64,000 nt of DNA from Gemmatimonadota bacterium (GCA_003220935.1 QHTT01000096.1:1-64000), one strand, 5' to 3'. Positions 40,289 through 49,460 are shown, counted from the first letter of the stretch. The notes: generated from the letters alone by a model not told the origin. Numbers and translations are program-made.

Positions 40289-42384
40289 GATGCCTTCGCC
40301 TGCTCCATTTCCTTCTTCCGCGCCTCGATCACCTTGTGCGCCACGTCCGGCGGCACCTCCTGATACACATGAAACTTCGACCGGTACGTTCCCCGGCCGT
40401 GCGTCAGCGAATGCAGCATGGTCGCGTAACGGTCCAGCTCGGCTTCGGGGACGAGCGCGTTGATCTTCGTGAGCCGACCCTCCTTGTCGGTCCCGAGGAT
40501 GTGGCCGCGCCTCGAGGAGAGGTCGCCCATCACGGCGCCTTGATACTCGTCCGGCGTCCACACCTCCACTTCCAGGATCGGCTCGAGCAGCACCGGCTTG
40601 CAGTTCGGGCTGACATTTCGGAACGCGAGGATGCCGGCCATCTTGAACGACATCTCGTTCGAATCAACGTCGTGGTAGGAGCCGTCGTATAGCTCCACCT
40701 TGAAGTCCACGACTGGATACCCCGCCACCGGGCCGCGCGCCGCGGCTTCCTGAATGCCGCGCTCCACCGCCGGGATATACTGCCGCGGGATCACGCCGCC
40801 GACGATCTCGTCCATGAACTGCAACCCGGAGCCCCGCGGCAGCGGCGCGATCCGGATCCAGCAATCGCCGTATTGGCCGCGACCGCCGGTCTGCTTCTTG
40901 TGCTTCCCCTGGCCTTCCGCCTTCCCCCGGAACGTCTCGCGATAGGCGATGCGCGGCTTTGTGGTAACGGCGTGCACGCCGTATTTCCGCGCCAACCGGC
41001 CCACGATGATCTCGAGATGGCGCTCGCCCAGCCCGCGGATCAGCGTCTGCTGCAGCTCGGGGTTGTACTCGTGCTGGAAGGTGGGGTCCTCCTCGTGCAG
41101 CTTGTGCAGCCCGTTCGAGAGCTTTTCCTCTTCGCCCCGCTGCTTCACCTCGATCGCCACCGTGATGATCGGCTCGGGGAAGGGGATCTTGTGGAGCACG
41201 ATCGGCGCCTCCCGGGTGGAAAGCGTGTCGTTGGTGTGCGTGTCGCGCAGCTTCGCCACCACCCCGATGTCTCCGGCGTGCAGCTCGGCGATCTCGAAGC
41301 GGTCCTTCCCGATGCTGACGCAGAGGTGGTTGAGCTTCTCGACCGCCGCCCGCGGGGCGTTGAACACGTCCTGCCCGTTGCGGACCATGCCGGAATACAC
41401 GCGGAAGTACGTCACATCTCCCACGTGCGGCTCGGACATCGTCTTGAACACCTGTCCGACGAACGGCCCGCCGTCTTCCGTCTTCAGCATGAGTCGCTCC
41501 GCGCTCCCCCACTTCTGCGCCTCCACCGGCGGGCGCTCGTGCGGCGCGGGGAACAGCTCCACCAGCTTGGACAAGAGGGCTCGCATCCCGTAGGTCAGCT
41601 CCGCCGCCCCGCAGAACAGCGGAAACAGCTCGCCCTGCGCCATCCCCGCCTTCATGGCCCTGATCGCTTCGTCACGCCCGATCTCGGCGCCGCTCAGGTA
41701 GCGCTCGAGCAGCGTGTCATCGGTCTCGGCGATGCGCTCGATCAGCTCCTTCGAGTACTGATCGAACCGCCCCTGGTACTCCGCGGGAACGTCCTCCTCC
41801 ACGTATTCCCCCGCCTTCGTCCCCTTCTTGTACAGGTGGCACTTCTTCGAGAACAGGTTGATGATCCCATGGAAGTCGGGGCCCTCGCCCACGGGGATCT
41901 CCACCGGGATCACCTTCGGCGTCAGACGCTGCTTGATCTGGCGGTAGACCCTTTCGAAGTCGGCGTGCTCCTTGTCCATCAGGGAGACGAAAAACAGGCG
42001 CGGGATGCCCCGGTCTTCACAGTAGTCCCAGACCTTTTCCGTCCCCACCTCGACGCCACCGGTCGCCGAAACGACCACTACGCCGCCGTCCGCCGCATAG
42101 ACGCCCGCGAGCGCCTCGCCCGTGAAGTCGAGGTAGCCCGGGGTGTCGATGAGGTTGAGCTTCGTGTCCATCCACTCAGCCACGCCGATGGCGAGGTTGA
42201 TGGAGTACTTGCGCTCGATTTCGTCGGGAGTGTAATCGGTGAGAGCGGTGCCGTCTTTGACGGACCCGTGGCGCTTGCTCGTGCCGGCCACGAACGCGAG
42301 AGCGTCGACCAGGGAGGTCTTGCCGCTCGCGCCGTGGCCCACGACTGCCACATTGCGAATCTCCGGTGTCTTGTATACGCGCAT
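40285..42384 (-). CDS. Elongation factor G-like GTPase (FusA2 type)
   Basis: 699 residues. G1 loop GHGASGKTS, G3 DTPGY and domain order (G, II, III, IV, V) as in EF-G. Domain IV has GGRGQYGDCWIRIAPLPRGS and domain V has TPDEYQGAVMGDLSSRRGHIL. The divergent effector region and the G4 position (SLMDKEHADFE instead of NKMD) place it in the second EF-G-like group rather than canonical FusA. Role in translation is likely accessory. A hairpin-rich 100-nt leader lies upstream. Confidence 0.85.
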   Translation of the reverse strand: MRVYKTPEIRNVAVVGHGASGKTSLVDALAFVAGTSKRHGSVKDGTALTDYTPDEIERKYSINLAIGVAEWMDTKLNLIDTPGYLDFTGEALAGVYAADGGVVVVSATGGVEVGTEKVWDYCEDRGIPRLFFVSLMDKEHADFERVYRQIKQRLTPKVIPVEIPVGEGPDFHGIINLFSKKCHLYKKGTKAGEYVEEDVPAEYQGRFDQYSKELIERIAETDDTLLERYLSGAEIGRDEAIRAMKAGMAQGELFPLFCGAAELTYGMRALLSKLVELFPAPHERPPVEAQKWGSAERLMLKTEDGGPFVGQVFKTMSEPHVGDVTYFRVYSGMVRNGQDVFNAPRAAVEKLNHLCVSIGKDRFEIAELHAGDIGVVAKLRDTHTNDTLSTREAPIVLHKIPFPEPIITVAIEVKQRGEEEKLSNGLHKLHEEDPTFQHEYNPELQQTLIRGLGERHLEIIVGRLARKYGVHAVTTKPRIAYRETFRGKAEGQGKHKKQTGGRGQYGDCWIRIAPLPRGSGLQFMDEIVGGVIPRQYIPAVERGIQEAAARGPVAGYPVVDFKVELYDGSYHDVDSNEMSFKMAGILAFRNVSPNCKPVLLEPILEVEVWTPDEYQGAVMGDLSSRRGHILGTDKEGRLTKINALVPEAELDRYATMLHSLTHGRGTYRSKFHVYQEVPPDVAHKVIEARKKEMEQAKAS

Positions 42385-42488
42385 GGGCGCAGCTCACTCC
42401 GGCAGGGGGTGAGGGGAATATGAGCCGGAAAACAGGCCCTAGGCTAGGCATAGGCTAGACGCGCAGACGCACCGGGGAGAACAGAGGA

Positions 42489-43658
42489 CTAGCTGTTGCC
42501 ATGCCTTGGCAGCTGGAGGCTGCTCACTCCAGCCAGCAGCATTATCACCCCCGCCAGCAGGAACGTGCTCCGCTGGCCGAGCCCGTCGTACGCCCATCCA
42601 GCGGCCAGCGGGCCGAGGCTGCGGCCCAGCGCCGCAAACGCCTGCGCCGCGCCGAGGATTGTGCCCTGCTCCGTGGGGTCGGCGTAGATGGACACCAGCC
42701 CGGACGCCGCGGGCGCAAACAGGCTGTTCGCGAAGGCGAGCGGCACCGTCCAGGCGTACAGCTGCAGACTGGTCGCCGCGTACGGCACGGCAGCGATGCT
42801 CACCGCCATCCCGAACAGGCCCACCACGAGCAAGGCGCGCGCGCCGGTACGTCGCTCGATGCGCCCGAACAGAAACCCCTGCACCGCCGCGGCGATCGTA
42901 CCGATCACGACGAACAGCCAGCCCAGCTCCTTCGCCCCCCACCCCAGCGCTGCGGTCGCGTGCAGCGGCAGCGCCACCGTGTAGCCGGCGAAGGCGAACG
43001 GGGCGATCAGCCACACCAGCATGAGCGGCCGCAGCTGCTCGCGCCCCAGCGCCTCACGCATGTGCCCGAAATCGAGCAGCGGCCGCACGGTGCGGTGCTC
43101 GGTCGCGAGTGACTCGCGCAGGATGGCCCCCGCCGACAGGAAGTTGACCAGGGAGAGCCCGGCAGCGATCAGCCCTGGCGCGAGGTGCCCGAGGTAGTGG
43201 TCGGCCAGTCCCCCGATCATCGGGCCCAGCACGAACCCGATCCCGAACGCGGCCCCAATGGTCCCCATGCCGCGGGCGCGGTCCGCCGGCAGGGTGATGT
43301 CCGCGACGTACGCCTGCGCCGCGGAGATATTGCCGCTCGCGAAGCCGGAGATCACGCGGGCGAGGAACAGCACCGCGTAGGAAGGTGCGAACGCGAACAA
43401 GACGTAGCCCGCGGCGTTGACCAGCATCGTTGTGAGGAGGATCGGCCGTCGGCCGATCCGGTCGGACAGCCGGCCGAGCAGGGCCGTCGCGAGGAACTGC
43501 ATCGCCGAAAAGACGAACACGAGGGCCCCGTAGCCGATTCCCTGCGCTCCGAAGCGCTGGGCGTACATCGGCAGGATCGGCATGATGATCCCGAAGCCGA
43601 CCAGATCGATCAGCACGGTCAAGAAGATCACGCCCAGGTGAGCGCGGGTCGCAGGCAT
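42489..43658 (-). CDS. Major facilitator superfamily transporter (TetA-like drug:H+ antiporter group)
   Basis: 389 residues, 12 predicted transmembrane helices. MFS motif A is GRLSDRIGRRPILL after TM2, and the antiporter motif GAAFGIGFVLGPMIGG lies in TM5. The start IFLTVLIDLVGFGIIMPILP is typical of the TetA(A/B/C) branch. It exports a small molecule in exchange for protons. Substrate unknown; tetracycline should not be assumed. Divergent from the charged-repeat protein across a region with a 14-bp palindrome. Confidence 0.87.
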   Translation of the reverse strand: MPATRAHLGVIFLTVLIDLVGFGIIMPILPMYAQRFGAQGIGYGALVFVFSAMQFLATALLGRLSDRIGRRPILLTTMLVNAAGYVLFAFAPSYAVLFLARVISGFASGNISAAQAYVADITLPADRARGMGTIGAAFGIGFVLGPMIGGLADHYLGHLAPGLIAAGLSLVNFLSAGAILRESLATEHRTVRPLLDFGHMREALGREQLRPLMLVWLIAPFAFAGYTVALPLHATAALGWGAKELGWLFVVIGTIAAAVQGFLFGRIERRTGARALLVVGLFGMAVSIAAVPYAATSLQLYAWTVPLAFANSLFAPAASGLVSIYADPTEQGTILGAAQAFAALGRSLGPLAAGWAYDGLGQRSTFLLAGVIMLLAGVSSLQLPRHGNS

Positions 43659-43704
43659 CGGGGCTACAATCTACGCGCGGGGTCACGCGGCGCGGGCGCG
43701 CAGT

Positions 43705-43718
43705 GTGACCCGGGTCAC
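43705..43718. promoter_or_regulatory. Perfect 14-bp palindrome, operator candidate
   Basis: GTGACCCGGGTCAC lies in the 136-nt divergent region between the MFS gene and the charged-repeat protein gene. Two further half-site-like GGTCAC/ATGACC sequences flank it (43681 and ~43720). It could bind a dimeric regulator controlling one or both genes. Confidence 0.4.
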
Positions 43719-43739
43719 CATGACCCCGCACGCCGTCTG

Positions 43740-43768
43740 TTAACGTCGCGCCCGTTGTCGGGTCTTAT
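43740..43768 (+). promoter_or_regulatory. Putative promoter of the charged-repeat protein gene
   Basis: TTAACG (43740-43745), 17-nt spacer, TCTTAT (43763-43768); each box matches the sigma-70 consensus at 4 of 6 positions. Start codon at 43795. Confidence 0.35.
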
Positions 43769-43794
43769 CGCTGAACCTTTACCGGGGAACTCAC

Positions 43795-44214
43795 ATGCGA
43801 GGCCGATTCGCGCTGCTGACCGCTCTGGCGCTTGCCCTCAGCCTGCCGACGATCGTGTCGGCTCAGGCCGCGGGCGATTCAGGTGTGCGGCAGGACCGCA
43901 CAGCAGTCCGCCACGACCGCCGCGAGCTGCGCGGCGATCGCCGTGATGTGCGGCACGACACCAAGGACATTCACCAGGATCGCCGTGACCTCCATCAGGA
44001 TCGGCGGGACGTGCGTGAGGACATGCAGGAGGGCGACCTGAAGGATGCACGGCGGGACCGGCGGGATCTGCGCAGCGACCGCCGCGACCTGCGCCAAGAC
44101 CGCCGCGATCGTCGCCACGACGTGCGGGACGCGCGCTCGGATCGACGCGACCTGCGACAGGACCGCAAGGACCTGCACGAGGACCAGCAACATAAGACGG
44201 ACAGCACCCGCTGA
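43795..44214 (+). CDS. Secreted Arg/Asp-rich heptad-repeat protein
   Basis: 139 residues: signal peptide (ALLTALALALSLPTIVSAQ) followed by an almost continuous series of ~7-residue repeats of the type DRRDLRQ / DRRDVRH (about fifteen, residues ~32-132). Alternating basic and acidic residues predict a long, highly charged, surface-exposed helix, similar to proteins annotated only as low-complexity periplasmic proteins. No catalytic residues. Possible roles are polyanion or metal binding or envelope spacing; none is shown. Divergent from the MFS transporter. Confidence 0.75.
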   Translation: MRGRFALLTALALALSLPTIVSAQAAGDSGVRQDRTAVRHDRRELRGDRRDVRHDTKDIHQDRRDLHQDRRDVREDMQEGDLKDARRDRRDLRSDRRDLRQDRRDRRHDVRDARSDRRDLRQDRKDLHEDQQHKTDSTR

Positions 44215-44245
44215 CCACCGCGAGTAATGACGTCAGGGTGGCCGT

Positions 44246-45139
44246 CTACGCGGCTGCCCCGACGTGCGTTTCCTTCCCCTGCGCCACGATCCGGACCACG
44301 GTCGCGCCGAGGATGAGCGCCCCTCCCGCGAGCGACCACGCACTAGGCATCTCTCCGTGGATCAACCACGCCCAGATCGGGTTGAGCACCGGCTCGAGCA
44401 GCAGCAGCAACGACACCTGGAGCGCGGGGACGTGCGGCATCGCTTGCGACAGCAGCACGTAACCGAGGCCGAGCTGAACCGTTCCTAGGTAGAGGACGAT
44501 CACCCAGTCCACGGCGCGGCCGCCGGCCACGGGAAAGATCCACGGGAGCGACAAGACGAAGGCGAGCACGTTCCCCGACACGGCGGCCGCCGCCACCGAC
44601 GCGGCCGAGCCACCGGGGCGCTGGGTGAGCCAACGGTAGCCGATCACGACCAGCGCGAAGGTGACGGCGCTGACCGCCGCGAGCACGTTCCCGAGCAACG
44701 GGTTCGTCGCCGTGGCGCGCGGCGGCTCGACGCCGACGAAGAACAGCGTCATCCCCACCGCCGCGGCGAGCAGCAACGCGACGTCGCCGCGCTGCACGGG
44801 CTCGCGTAACAACCACGGCCCGAGCAGCAGAATGCACAGCGGACTCGCGTCCTCGAGGAATACGGCGTCCGCAGCGGTCGTGAGCTTGTTCGCCTGCACG
44901 AACAGGATCGTCGTGACAGCGTAGGCCACGCCCACCAGCGCCGCGCGCCACGTCCACACCCGGCGCGCCTCCGGTACCATGACGAGCACGGCGATCGCCG
45001 CCACCGCGCCGCGCAGCCCCGCCACCTGCCAGCCGGTGAAGCCGCACAGCTTGAATGCGGCACCGCCCGTCGAAAACAGCGTCGCCGCGGCGAAGACCCG
45101 CAGACGGAACGCGGCGTGGCTCGCTCGATCAAGCTCCAT
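44246..45139 (-). CDS. EamA/DMT-family transporter
   Basis: 297 residues from the ATG at 45139 (an earlier in-frame start would run into the divergent gene). Ten predicted transmembrane helices in two EamA halves: FSTGGAAFKLCGFTGWQVA to VGVAYAVTTILFVQANKLT, then NVLAAVSAVTFALVVIGYRW and VSLLLLLEPVLNPIWAWLIHGE, the last being the classic EamA end motif. It moves amino acids or small metabolites; substrate unknown. Confidence 0.85.
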   Translation of the reverse strand: MELDRASHAAFRLRVFAAATLFSTGGAAFKLCGFTGWQVAGLRGAVAAIAVLVMVPEARRVWTWRAALVGVAYAVTTILFVQANKLTTAADAVFLEDASPLCILLLGPWLLREPVQRGDVALLLAAAVGMTLFFVGVEPPRATATNPLLGNVLAAVSAVTFALVVIGYRWLTQRPGGSAASVAAAAVSGNVLAFVLSLPWIFPVAGGRAVDWVIVLYLGTVQLGLGYVLLSQAMPHVPALQVSLLLLLEPVLNPIWAWLIHGEMPSAWSLAGGALILGATVVRIVAQGKETHVGAAA

Positions 45140-45218
45140 CTCGGGACCCTGGCAGGCTCGCCCCCCCGCCCCCCGACGGGTAATTTCGATGCGGCACCAT
45201 CCACCGCAGGAGCTTGCA

Positions 45219-45629
45219 ATGTACGCTCGATCGACGATCCTGCCGCTCGCCACGCTGGCCGCGCTCGGTCTGGGGGGGTGCGGCGGGGCCCGCACCGGTC
45301 AGGCGGCCCACGAGCCAGCCCCCGCCCGTTCGAGCGACGTCGTGACCTTGGAGGAGCTGGGCAGGGTCACCACTTCTTCCACCTTGTTCGAGGCGCTGCA
45401 CACGCTGCGGCCCGCGTGGTTCCGCCGCAATCCGACCACTCTCCGCCCCGAAGCCGAAGGCGACGTCGTCGTGTATCTCGACCAGAGCCGCCTCGGCGGG
45501 CCCGAGACGCTCCGCACGATCCAGGTCAACGCCGCCACCGCGATTCGCCATTACAGCGCGTCCGAGGCGGAGGCCCGCTTCGGCCCGGGCCACCTGCACG
45601 GCGCGATTCAGATCATCACGGCGCGGTGA
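45219..45629 (+). CDS. Small secreted TonB-plug-like lipoprotein
   Basis: 136 residues from the ATG at 45219 (ribosome binding site GCAGGAG). Lipobox AALGLGGC gives Cys21. The mature domain (SSTLFEALHTLRPAWFRRN, VVVYLDQSRLGGPETLRTIQ, AEARFGPGHLHGAIQIITAR) resembles the plug domain of TonB-dependent receptors without the barrel. It is clearly homologous to the protein at 47069-47470. The stop overlaps the GTG of the hydrolase gene. Confidence 0.68.
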   Translation: MYARSTILPLATLAALGLGGCGGARTGQAAHEPAPARSSDVVTLEELGRVTTSSTLFEALHTLRPAWFRRNPTTLRPEAEGDVVVYLDQSRLGGPETLRTIQVNAATAIRHYSASEAEARFGPGHLHGAIQIITAR

Positions 45630-46681
45630 CGCTCCTGCTGCTCATCGCGGCGCTGCAAGCGGACAGCGCCAGCTTCGCGATCCGCGACTTTCCCTTTGCC
45701 AGCGGGGAGACGCTGCCGGTGCTGCGGCTGCACTACCTGACGCTGGGACGGCTGCGGCGCGACGCCGGCGGGAGCGCACGCAACGCGGTGCTCATCCTGC
45801 ACGGCACGGGAGGCTCGGGAAGCCAGTTCCTCTCGCCGCTTTTCGCCGGGGAGCTGTACGGCCCCGGGCAGCCGCTCGACACGACGACGCATTACCTCAT
45901 CCTGCCGGACAACCTCGGACACGGGCGGTCCAGCAAGCCGAGCGACGGGCTCAAGGCCCGGTTCCCGCACTACACCTACGGAGACATGGTCGCGGCGCAG
46001 TACCGCCTGGTGACGGACGGGCTGCACGTCGACCACCTGCTGCTGGTCATGGGCACGTCCATGGGCTGCATGCACTCGTGGCTTTGGGCGGAGCGCCATC
46101 CCGACTTCATGGACGGCGTGGTGCCGCTCGCCTGCGCCCCCACGCAGATCGCCGGCCGGAACCGGATGATGCGCCGCATGATCATCGAGGACATCCGCGG
46201 CGATCCGGACTGGCGCGGCGGCACCTACTCTCAACAGCCGCGCGGGCTCCTCGCCGCCCTGCAGCTGCTCTTCATGATGAGCTCGAGCCCGCTCCAGCTG
46301 CAGCGCACTGCGTCGACGCGCGACTCGGCGGACGCCTACATCACCCGATGGCTGCGCGAGCGCCTCGCCGAGACGGACGCGAACGACATGGCGTACCAGT
46401 TCGAGGCGTCGCGCGACTACGACCCGCGCCCGGACCTGGAGCGCATCACCGTCCCGGTGCTCGCTATCAATTCGGCGGACGATCTCGTCAATCCGCCGGA
46501 GCTCGCGATCATGGAGCGCCTGATGCCGCGCGTGAAACAGGGTCGCTTCGTTCTGATTCCGACGAGCGACATCACGCGCGGCCACGGCACTCACACCGTG
46601 GCAGCGGCGTGGAAGCAGTACTTCGCACCGTTCGTGGCGGCGCTCGAGCGGTCGCGCGGGTCGCCGAGCCCGAGCCGATGA
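45626..46681 (+). CDS. Alpha/beta hydrolase, homoserine O-acetyltransferase-like
   Basis: 351 residues, GTG start overlapping the previous stop. Nucleophile S145 in VMGTSMGCMHSW, acid in INSADDLVNPPE, histidine in RGHGTHT; oxyanion segment LHGTGGSGSQF. Closest in pattern to the MetX/homoserine acetyltransferase-like branch, though a short hydrophobic N-terminus (TLLLLIAALQADS) suggests export, which would argue against MetX. Acyl transfer or ester hydrolysis is the safe call. The stop overlaps the MaoC start as ATGA. Confidence 0.82.
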   Translation: MTLLLLIAALQADSASFAIRDFPFASGETLPVLRLHYLTLGRLRRDAGGSARNAVLILHGTGGSGSQFLSPLFAGELYGPGQPLDTTTHYLILPDNLGHGRSSKPSDGLKARFPHYTYGDMVAAQYRLVTDGLHVDHLLLVMGTSMGCMHSWLWAERHPDFMDGVVPLACAPTQIAGRNRMMRRMIIEDIRGDPDWRGGTYSQQPRGLLAALQLLFMMSSSPLQLQRTASTRDSADAYITRWLRERLAETDANDMAYQFEASRDYDPRPDLERITVPVLAINSADDLVNPPELAIMERLMPRVKQGRFVLIPTSDITRGHGTHTVAAAWKQYFAPFVAALERSRGSPSPSR

Positions 46682-47079
46682 CGGTCACGGTCGGCCAGAG
46701 GGCGCGACGCAGCCTGACGTTGTCGCCTGAGCACGTCGCGACCTATGCGAAGCTCACGGGTGATTACAATCCCTTACACTTCGACCAGGCATTCGCCGCG
46801 CAAACTAGGTTCAAGGCGCTCGTCGTCCAGGGCGGCCTCACCACCGGCCTGCTGCACGCGCTCGTGGCGATGGACCTCCCGGGGCCCGGGACCGTGTTCC
46901 TGAGCCAGAACTGGAAGTTCACGGCGCCGGTGTACATCGGGGACACCATCACGGCCGAAGCGGAGGTGGTGAGCGTGCACGACACCAAGCCGGTGTGCCG
47001 TCTCAAGGTGACGGTCACACGGCAGACGGGTGAAACGGTGCTCGAAGGTGAGGCGTGGTGCTACACGTTCAGCGCCTGA
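46678..47079 (+). CDS. MaoC-like (R)-specific enoyl-CoA hydratase
   Basis: 133 residues, single hotdog domain. Hydratase motif with catalytic Asp and His in GDYNPLHFD; PVYIGDTITAEAEV is the typical second half. It hydrates trans-2-enoyl-CoA to (R)-3-hydroxyacyl-CoA (PhaJ-like). Overlaps the convergent plug-like gene by 11 nt. Confidence 0.87.
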   Translation: MTVTVGQRARRSLTLSPEHVATYAKLTGDYNPLHFDQAFAAQTRFKALVVQGGLTTGLLHALVAMDLPGPGTVFLSQNWKFTAPVYIGDTITAEAEVVSVHDTKPVCRLKVTVTRQTGETVLEGEAWCYTFSA

Positions 47080-47470
47080 GCTTCACGACGATCGCGGCCT
47101 GCCCGTCAGTGGGCCCGTAGCGGCTCGCCGTCTCGTTGGCGCTGAGCCAGCGCATCTCCAGCACGGTCTCCGCCGGGATCGTCTTCAGATAGTCGACCGA
47201 CCCCATGTTGACGTCGTTCAGGTATACGTAGACCGGCGTCGATCTGACGGGCTCGTCCGCCTTTCCGGGAATCCGACTGAGCTCTCGCACCTGCAGCCAG
47301 CGTGGCCGCAGCGTCTCCACGATGTCGAACGCCGTGCCCACGTTCGGCTTCGCCCGCTCGATCTCCTCGGCCGTGAGCACGTTGCTACGTCGCTGCACGG
47401 CACGGAGCGGGGTAGCGCCCGCAACAGCCGCCACCGACAACGTCACCAGCGTCAACGGGAACGTGCGCAT
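47069..47470 (-). CDS. Small secreted TonB-plug-like protein (paralogue)
   Basis: 133 residues from the ATG at 47470; signal peptide RTFPLTLVTLSVAAVAGATPLRA. Its mature part (GTAFDIVETLRPRWLQVR, VYVYLNDVNMGSVDYLKTIP, ETASRYGPTDGQAAIVVKLRR) aligns along its length with the lipoprotein at 45219-45629. The RYGP-x-x-G-A-I strand is the end of a TonB plug-like fold. No barrel follows. Confidence 0.68.
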   Translation of the reverse strand: MRTFPLTLVTLSVAAVAGATPLRAVQRRSNVLTAEEIERAKPNVGTAFDIVETLRPRWLQVRELSRIPGKADEPVRSTPVYVYLNDVNMGSVDYLKTIPAETVLEMRWLSANETASRYGPTDGQAAIVVKLRR

Positions 47471-47526
47471 GTCTCCTCCCACGATTCGGATCGCTCTGCG
47501 CGCCGGGCCAGTGCGACCCAGCCCGA

Positions 47527-49419
47527 CTACCGGTACCCTGCCGCCTGCAGACTAAACAGCTCCGCGTACAGCCCGCCCTTCGTCACCAACTCCTCGTGCG
47601 TTCCCTGATCGATGAGCTCACCACCCTGCAGCACCAGGATCCGGTCGGCCATCCGCACCGTGGAGAAGCGGTGCGAGATGAGCACCGCCATCCGTCCGGC
47701 GGTGAGCTCCGCGAAGCGTAAGAACACGTCGTACTCCGCGCGAGCGTCGAGCGACGCGGTGGGCTCGTCGAGGATCAGCACCTGGGCGTCACGCATGTAG
47801 GCGCGCCCCAGTGCCACTTTTTGCCACTCGCCACCCGACAGCTCTACGCCGCCCTCGAAGCGGCGGCCCAGCATCTGATCGTAGCCCCGCTCGAGCCGCG
47901 AGGCGACCGAGTCGGCCAGGCTGCGGCGCGCCGCCTCGCGGATCCGCTCCTCGTCGCCCAGTCGCTCGACCTGGCTGACACCGATGTTCTCCTTCATCAC
48001 GAAATCGTAGCGCACGAAGTCCTGGAAGATGACGCCGATGTTGGTGCGCAGGCTGTCCAGGTCGTAGTCGCGCAGGTCCACCCCGTCGAGCAGAATGCGG
48101 CCCTCGTCCGGGTCGTACAGCCGCGCCAGCAGCTTCACGAGCGTGGTTTTCCCCGCCCCGTTCTCACCCACCAGCGCGATGCGCTCGCCGGGCTCGAAGG
48201 CGAACGAGAGGTGCCGCACCGCCCAGCGGTCCGACCCGGGATACCGGAACCCCACGTCCTGAAACTCGAAGCCCGTGCGGATCGGGACGGGCACCGGCCG
48301 CGCTCCGGGCGGGGACGTCACCAGGGGGCGGACGTCGAAAAACGTAAATAGGTCTGACAGATAGAGACTCTGCTCCCACACTTGGGACAGCGACAGTAGG
48401 ACGCGTTGGATCAAGTCACGGCTCTGGCGGAACGAGCCTGCCAGGAAGGTGAGCGCGCCGATCGTGAAGCGGCCGAGCACGGTGAGATAGACGATCACGG
48501 CGTAGGCGGCGTAGTAGCCGAGCGTCCCGACGGTCACAAACAGCGTGGAGAAGAGGTTCCGTCTCACAGCGAGCCGCTTGTTCGCTTCGTAAAACTCGTC
48601 CGAGAGCCTGGCGTAGCGGCCCACCAGGAAGTCCGACAGGTTGAACAGCTTCACCTCTTTCGCCATTTCGTCCGACGCGCCGGCGTAGCGCAGGTAGTCG
48701 AGGAGCCGCCGCTCCGGCGTCCACGAGAACAGCAGCGAATAGCCCAGCGCCGCGTAGTGCGTCTCGCCCAGGAACGACGGCAGCACCGCGATCACGAGCA
48801 GGAGCAGCAGCCACGGCAGCTGGACGAGCAGCACGGCGGCGAGCGACGCGAGCGTGATCAGATCCTGCGCGGTCGAGAGCAGCAGCGCGATCAGCCCGAT
48901 ACGCCCCACGGTCTGGCGCCGCGCCCGCTCCAGGTGGTCGTAGGTCTCCGCATCCTCGTACTGGGCGAGATCGAGGGCCGCGGCGTGCTGCATCAGGCGC
49001 ACGCTGATGCGATTCGAGAACAGGTCGCCCAGCAGGCTCTCGAGCAACGCCGACAGCCGGGCCAGCCCTTCCCCGAGCACGGCGATGCCGAACTCGAGCG
49101 CCAGGAGCCCGCCCAGAGCCCACCAGTCGACCGCGCCCTGCCCTCCGTCCGCCCGCACCCGCACCGCCGCGATGACCCCGTCGATGATCAGCTTCCCGAT
49201 CCACAGGACGGCGAGTGGCACAAACGACCGCACCACCCGGAGGGCCAGGATGGCGACGGTATAGCCGCGGTGGGTCTCGAAGACGAGCTTGAGCAGCGGC
49301 GGGACGTACTTGAGCGCCTGGAGCCGCTCTTCCCAGGTAGGCGGCTTGCCGTTCGCGCCCCCGAGCAAGCTGTTACGCTGCGTGCGGATACCGTGCGGGA
49401 CGAAACGTGGCGCCGTCAC
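47527..49419 (-). CDS. ABC transporter, fused permease and ATPase (exporter type)
   Basis: About 630 residues from a GTG at 49419 preceded by GAGGGAAGTTAAGG; a longer form from 49467 would overlap the divergent gene. N-terminal six-helix permease (VAILALRVVRSFVPLAVLWI onward). The ATPase has Walker A GENGAGKTT, signature LSGGEWQKVALGRA, Walker B VLILDEPTAS and the H-loop histidine in ISHRF. A half-transporter of the lipid/drug/peptide exporter type, expected to work as a homodimer. Confidence 0.88.
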   Translation of the reverse strand: MTAPRFVPHGIRTQRNSLLGGANGKPPTWEERLQALKYVPPLLKLVFETHRGYTVAILALRVVRSFVPLAVLWIGKLIIDGVIAAVRVRADGGQGAVDWWALGGLLALEFGIAVLGEGLARLSALLESLLGDLFSNRISVRLMQHAAALDLAQYEDAETYDHLERARRQTVGRIGLIALLLSTAQDLITLASLAAVLLVQLPWLLLLLVIAVLPSFLGETHYAALGYSLLFSWTPERRLLDYLRYAGASDEMAKEVKLFNLSDFLVGRYARLSDEFYEANKRLAVRRNLFSTLFVTVGTLGYYAAYAVIVYLTVLGRFTIGALTFLAGSFRQSRDLIQRVLLSLSQVWEQSLYLSDLFTFFDVRPLVTSPPGARPVPVPIRTGFEFQDVGFRYPGSDRWAVRHLSFAFEPGERIALVGENGAGKTTLVKLLARLYDPDEGRILLDGVDLRDYDLDSLRTNIGVIFQDFVRYDFVMKENIGVSQVERLGDEERIREAARRSLADSVASRLERGYDQMLGRRFEGGVELSGGEWQKVALGRAYMRDAQVLILDEPTASLDARAEYDVFLRFAELTAGRMAVLISHRFSTVRMADRILVLQGGELIDQGTHEELVTKGGLYAELFSLQAAGYR

Positions 49420-49460
49420 AACCTTAACTTCCCTCGAGGGCTGTGCGTCAATATAACTGC

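Noticed and set aside
42489-43658. MFS gene as a tetracycline-resistance determinant
   Set aside because: TetA-like fold and motif A only show the transporter subfamily; no TetR-type regulator is adjacent and the substrate cannot be read from sequence.
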